Part shown: piece by piece, positions 60,174-64,000 of the stretch
How positions within the stretch are numbered: the first letter of the stretch is position 1
Layout of the letters: every line of letters starts with the position of its first letter
Origin: an uncultured bacterium
GTDB taxonomy: Bacteria > Cyanobacteriota > Vampirovibrionia > Gastranaerophilales > Gastranaerophilaceae
NCBI GenBank assembly: GCA_949282215.1
Contig: CASDPF010000002.1
Span: 62,001-126,000 of the forward strand
DNA length: 64,000 bases
Reading direction: 5' to 3'
Notes under the pieces: generated by a model
Databases searched by the model: none
What the model was told of the DNA's origin: nothing
Seen by the model: the letters and a program-made list of their open reading frames with translations, nothing else
Position numbers and translations under genes: made by a program

Positions 60174-61568
60174 ATGGCTAACCGAAAAATAAAATGGGCA
60201 ATGTTTGTAATCACCGCAATTGGCAACTTTATTGCGATGCTTGACTCTACAACAGTTAACCTTGCATTATACCCGATGTCGGTAGATTTGCATGTTACAA
60301 TGAGCCAAATCCAATGGGTAATGGTTGCTTATATGCTTGTACTCACAGTGTTTTTACCATTTTTCGGTAAATTAGGCGACATATTTCCTAAGAATAAGCT
60401 GTATTCAACCGGCTTTTTAATCTTTGCAACAGGTGCATTTTTAAGCATGGTATCCCAAACCTTTTATTTACTAATTGCCTCAAGATGTCTTGAAGCACTT
60501 GGAGCTTCAATCATGCTTTCCAATGCACAGGCAATTATTGCAAGCATATTTAAAAAAGAACGCAGAGGGAAAGCCCTCGGACTAAACGGCTGTATAGTGG
60601 CTCTTGGGGGAATGAGCGGTCCTGCAATTGGAGGGTTGCTTATCAACAGTTTTGGCTGGCATTCGGTATTTTTCCCATGTATTCCGGTTGCTTTAATCGG
60701 GGCTTTCTATGCTTGGAAAATGCTTCCGAATTATGTAAAAAAACGTAAAAAATTCAAGTTCGACTATAAGGGATTTTTATATTTCACAATATGCCTATTT
60801 GCTCTTCTTTTAGCAATTTCAGAAGGATATCAGTGGGGATGGACATCTTTAAAAATAATTACACTTGGAATAATAACATTTATCTTTGGAGCATTATTTT
60901 ATGTTCGAGATCATAAAATTAATTACCCGCTGATTAATTTCAATTTGTTCCATATTAAACAATTCACCTTCGGAAATCTTGCGGTCATGATGTCATATAT
61001 GGCAATGTTTACAAACAGCATATTGCTTCCGTTTTATTTGCAAGAGCTATTGAAATTTAATGCACTTATTTCAGGTTTATTAATTTTACCATATTCTGTC
61101 ACTTTATCTTTTATCGCACCGATAAGCGGAAGATTGTCAGGCAAATACGGGAGCAGATATCTTACACTTGCAGGTCCAACAGTATATGTAATTGCTCTTT
61201 TAATATTCACAACATTCGATAAAACAACTCCGATATGGGAAATTGTTTTAGCCTCAGGAATAATGGGCATAGGAAACGGACTTTTTCAATCACCATCAAA
61301 TAATGCAATTATGACAAGTGTAAGTAAAGAAGAATTAGGAATTGCTTCAGGAATTTTGGCATTATCACGAAATATGGGAAACATTCTTGGGGTAGCCGTT
61401 ACAATAACCTTGTTTGAAACCTTCAGAGAATTATTTTTACATCACGGACAAGCTTATGAAATAGCATTTTTACATTCATATCATGCAACAATGTGGTTTG
61501 GAATATTCTTCGGGATAGCCTGTTTCGTCTTTGCATATATTGCTTATAAACCGAATACACAATCTTAA
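60174..61568 (+). CDS. MFS drug transporter, DHA2 (EmrB/QacA) family
   Basis: The 464-residue protein has an N-terminal FIAMLDSTTVNLALYPMSVDL (motif D1-like), QWVMVAYMLVLTVFLPFFGKLGDIFPKNKLY (motif A) and SNAQAIIASIFKKERRGKALGLNG. About 14 membrane segments fit the DHA2 proton-drug antiporters. It would export drugs, bile acids or metabolites across the inner membrane. No adaptor (EmrA) or outer-membrane gene is adjacent. It starts about 35 nt after the poly-G pilin promoter, in divergent direction. Confidence 0.9.
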   Translation: MANRKIKWAMFVITAIGNFIAMLDSTTVNLALYPMSVDLHVTMSQIQWVMVAYMLVLTVFLPFFGKLGDIFPKNKLYSTGFLIFATGAFLSMVSQTFYLLIASRCLEALGASIMLSNAQAIIASIFKKERRGKALGLNGCIVALGGMSGPAIGGLLINSFGWHSVFFPCIPVALIGAFYAWKMLPNYVKKRKKFKFDYKGFLYFTICLFALLLAISEGYQWGWTSLKIITLGIITFIFGALFYVRDHKINYPLINFNLFHIKQFTFGNLAVMMSYMAMFTNSILLPFYLQELLKFNALISGLLILPYSVTLSFIAPISGRLSGKYGSRYLTLAGPTVYVIALLIFTTFDKTTPIWEIVLASGIMGIGNGLFQSPSNNAIMTSVSKEELGIASGILALSRNMGNILGVAVTITLFETFRELFLHHGQAYEIAFLHSYHATMWFGIFFGIACFVFAYIAYKPNTQS

Positions 61569-61662
61569 ACAATCGTCTTGAAAAATTATTATGAGCAGAC
61601 TAAAATAAATTTGGAAATTTACCCTAAAATAGGAACTGAAAAAAAAAGAAAGACTGGGATTT

Positions 61663-63462
61663 ATGACAAACACTAACGAAAATATAAGAAATATAGCAAT
61701 AATTGCTCACGTTGACCACGGTAAAACGACTCTTGTAGACTGCCTTTTAAAACAAGCAGGTGCATTCCGTGAAAACCAACAAGTACAAGAACGTGTTCTT
61801 GACAGCAACGATTTGGAAAGAGAACGCGGAATTACAATTCTGTCAAAAAACATTTCAATTAATTATAAAAACACAAAAATCAATGTAGTAGATACCCCGG
61901 GACACGCCGACTTCGGAGGTGAAGTTGAACGAGTTTTGGGTATGGTAGACGGAGCACTTTTAATTGTTGATGCAGCTGAAGGCCCAATGCCTCAGACAAG
62001 ATTTGTATTATCAAAAGCATTAGAATTAGGCTTAAAAATCATTGTTGTAATTAACAAAATTGATAAACCCGCAGGTGAACCGCTTACAGCACTGGATAAA
62101 GTATTTGATTTGTTTACAGAACTCACAGACAGAGAAGATTTGATTGACTTTCCTTTCATTTTCGCAAGCAGCTTAAACGGCTTTGCAATAAAAGATTTGG
62201 ATGATGAAAGAAAAGATATGATTCCTCTATTGGATTGCATTTTAGAAAACATCCAACCTCCAAAAGGAGATGCTGAAAAACCGTTCCAATTCAGAGCAAC
62301 AACTCTTGATTATAACGAATATGTCGGAAGAATTGTTATCGGCAGAATTGAAAACGGAAAAGTTAAATCTCAAGAACAAGTTTGTGTAATCCACGCAGAC
62401 GGTACCCAAGAGAAAGGTAAAATTACAAAACTATTCGGATTCCACGACCTTGGAAGAGTAGAAATTCAAGAAGCATCAGCAGGCGATATTGTCGGTATTG
62501 CAGGTTTTTCCGATGTACAAATCGGAGAAAGCATTTGTGACCTAAACAATCCTCAACCGCTACCGCTAATTAAAGTTGATGAACCAACCCTGCAAATGAA
62601 TTTTTCAGTAAATGACAGTCCTTTTGCCGGTCAAGAAGGTAAGTTTGTTACATCAAGACAATTAAGAAAACGTCTATATGATGAACTTGAAAAAAATGTA
62701 AGTCTTCGTGTAGAAGATACTGATAGCACGGATGTATTTAGAGTATCAGGCAGAGGGGAATTACACCTTGGAATTTTAATTGAGACAATGCGTCGTGAAG
62801 GATATGAATTCCAAGTTTCAAAACCAGAGGTTATATATAAAACTATTGACGGAAAACAATGTGAACCTTTTGAAAACTTAATAGTTGATGTACCAGAAGA
62901 ATATGCCGGCAGTTGTATCGATAGACTTTCTGGCAGAAAAGCCGAAATGAAAGAAATGCAAAACTCTAAAGGCAGAACAAATATGACATTCCATATTCCT
63001 GCAAGAGGATTGATAGGTTTCAGAAGTGAATTCATCAGAATGACAAGAGGTGAAGGTATTATGTACCACACATTCCTTCATTACAGACCTTATGCAGGCG
63101 ATATCCCTCGTCAAAGAAGCGGTTCTATCATCGCTCACGAGCAAGGGGAAGCAATCCCTTACGCATTAGCTCAATATGAAGATAGAGGAGTATTCTTTGT
63201 AACACCTAAGACAAAAGTTTACAGAGGAATGATTATAGGTGAATGCAACAAACCTCAAGATATCGTTGTTAATATCTGTAAGACCAAAAAACTTACCAAC
63301 ATGAGAAGTGCAACAGCTGATGTTATGGTAACTCTCCAAGCTCCAAAAATTCTTTCACTCGAAGAGAGTCTTGAATACATCGGCGATGATGAGCTTGTTG
63401 AAATCACCCCTGAAAATATCAGGATTAGAAAAGCTGATTTAACAAGAAAAATTTATAATTAG
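61663..63462 (+). CDS. typA: Translational GTPase TypA/BipA
   Basis: The 599-residue protein has G1 [16 protein letters not shown]2 [12 protein letters not shown]3 [16 protein letters not shown] and G4 VINKIDKP, followed by EF-G-like domains and the TypA-specific C-terminal [24 protein letters not shown]. It binds 70S ribosomes and helps growth under stress and at low temperature. It has a standard length and its own terminator. Confidence 0.97.
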   Translation: MTNTNENIRNIAIIAHVDHGKTTLVDCLLKQAGAFRENQQVQERVLDSNDLERERGITILSKNISINYKNTKINVVDTPGHADFGGEVERVLGMVDGALLIVDAAEGPMPQTRFVLSKALELGLKIIVVINKIDKPAGEPLTALDKVFDLFTELTDREDLIDFPFIFASSLNGFAIKDLDDERKDMIPLLDCILENIQPPKGDAEKPFQFRATTLDYNEYVGRIVIGRIENGKVKSQEQVCVIHADGTQEKGKITKLFGFHDLGRVEIQEASAGDIVGIAGFSDVQIGESICDLNNPQPLPLIKVDEPTLQMNFSVNDSPFAGQEGKFVTSRQLRKRLYDELEKNVSLRVEDTDSTDVFRVSGRGELHLGILIETMRREGYEFQVSKPEVIYKTIDGKQCEPFENLIVDVPEEYAGSCIDRLSGRKAEMKEMQNSKGRTNMTFHIPARGLIGFRSEFIRMTRGEGIMYHTFLHYRPYAGDIPRQRSGSIIAHEQGEAIPYALAQYEDRGVFFVTPKTKVYRGMIIGECNKPQDIVVNICKTKKLTNMRSATADVMVTLQAPKILSLEESLEYIGDDELVEITPENIRIRKADLTRKIYN

Positions 63463-63471
63463 TTAAACATT

Positions 63472-63499
63472 AAAAAAGTCTCCTTTAGGAGACTTTTTT
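63472..63499. terminator. Bidirectional terminator between typA and pilin
   Basis: AAAAAAGTCTCC-TTTA-GGAGACTTTTTT, a 12-bp perfect stem with T-run on both strands, 10 nt after typA and overlapping the stop of the convergent pilin. Confidence 0.92.
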
Positions 63500-64000
63500 A
63501 ATTGTATAAAGAAGCAAACATATCCTTTGAAGATTGTCCTCCCTTTTCAGGAGCCATACATCCTCCTGGTATAATTTTTACTTTCTTTAGAGCAACATCA
63601 GATTGTATATAAAAAGTAAAAATATCATGTCCCCACTTATTAGGTTTTTTATGTCCATTTATATCTACCCAGAAAAGCTTTCCGGGTAAACCTGAATAAA
63701 AACCAACGACAGTTCCATCAGCTAAAACCCAAGCTGAATTGTTATTTTTAATATTTGCTTCTCTAAACCCACCACATTCAGAAGTTGAGCCAATAATATC
63801 GGGATCAGAAGCAGAACTGTCACCACCTTTATTATCAGCTAAAGCTGAATCAAAACCATTCATATCCGGAATACAACCATTTTTATAGGCTTGAGTATCG
63901 CACACTTTTACGACCTTTAAAATCGTTTTAAGCTCACTAAAAAGAGCATCACATTGAGAATTTTGATCATATCCATAAGTAGAACTGAAACTTGTGCAAG
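63498..64000 (-). CDS. Prepilin-type protein, C-terminal part (N-terminus beyond window)
   Basis: The frame is open to the window end; I read it upstream of the GTG at 63905 as CTSFSSTYGYDQNSQCDALFSELKTILKVVKV, here mentioned only in part: SELKTILKVVKV resembles FTKVLKVVKF in the 13.2-kb pilin. SAWVLADGTVVGFY and WVDINGHKKPNKWGHDIFTFYI are nearly identical to the same blocks there. So it is a close paralog of the phase-variable pilin; the start, and any G-tract, lie outside the window. Confidence 0.8.
   Translation of the reverse strand, partial: CTSFSSTYGYDQNSQCDALFSELKTILKVVKVCDTQAYKNGCIPDMNGFDSALADNKGGDSSASDPDIIGSTSECGGFREANIKNNNSAWVLADGTVVGFYSGLPGKLFWVDINGHKKPNKWGHDIFTFYIQSDVALKKVKIIPGGCMAPEKGGQSSKDMFASLYN

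Noticed and set aside
1-64000. CRISPR arrays, insertion sequences and transposases
   Set aside because: No regularly spaced repeats and no transposase-like protein were seen in the window.

Overview
The window is a low-GC chromosomal segment of a Gram-negative (diderm) bacterium. It is most likely a gut Candidatus Gastranaerophilales / Melainabacteria (Vampirovibrionia), the non-photosynthetic sister group of Cyanobacteria. Supporting this are an OmpR-type regulator very close to cyanobacterial RpaB, a three-domain NifU with a NifS-like desulfurase, KdsB (hence KDO/LPS), HydG for fermentative [FeFe]-hydrogenase maturation, separate AccA/AccD, and a large family of short proteins starting with the prepilin signature FTLAEVLITLGIIG. 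The assignment is inference; no 16S gene is present.

Layout. 1-9.4 kb: surface-glycan genes. These are a partial GT4 glycosyltransferase, an FkbM methyltransferase, and a tight minus-strand operon (NeuD-like, NeuB-like, TIM-barrel isomerase, CBS-DegT aminotransferase fusion, radical SAM/SPASM protein, NeuA-like, capsule-type protein) starting 19 nt after tRNA-Phe. 9.5-13 kb: infC with a possible AUA start, a small ORF, a GT2-like enzyme, rpsU, and a DUF2229 protein. 13-22 kb: a pseudopilin gene split by a G12 tract, mnmA, an unknown protein, hydG overlapping another pilin, a formyltransferase, a matrixin, ybaB-recR, and a pilin/XRE pair. 22-30.6 kb: OppF-type ATPase, a HExxH protein, smpB, accD-accA-prmA-orf-kdsB, a second XRE/pilin pair, rpaB. 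30.6-34.3 kb: tRNA-His followed by an accessory-looking stretch (PAPS-reductase-like PP-loop protein, secreted PLD, nuclease-like secreted protein, DnaQ-type exonuclease). 34.3-43.5 kb: alcohol dehydrogenase, HAD, TPR proteins, a candidate sRNA, two sugar-ABC permeases, a third XRE/pilin pair, UspA, a sigma factor. 43.5-64 kb: gcvPB, a second DUF2229 protein, miaA, two pilins with poly-G leaders, a large AsmA-like protein, a repeat protein, an AAA ATPase, nifS-nifU, glmU, an MFS pump, typA, and a partial pilin.

The most striking content is the dispersed family of eight prepilin-like genes and how they appear to be controlled. Three have an 11-12 nt poly-G run at their 5' end, the only such runs I saw in the window. 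In one (13.2 kb) the only plausible start codon lies upstream of G12 and is in frame with the pilin only at G11, a classic slipped-strand ON/OFF switch read here as OFF. In the other two (48.6 and 60.0 kb) the G11 run sits in a short upstream ORF. Changing the run to G12 (or G9) would carry translation across a CCTCCG element complementary to the pilin Shine-Dalgarno sequence. Three further pilin genes are each divergent from their own small XRE repressor-like gene, with a different palindrome between them. Together this looks like a phase-variable plus repressor-controlled surface-filament repertoire.
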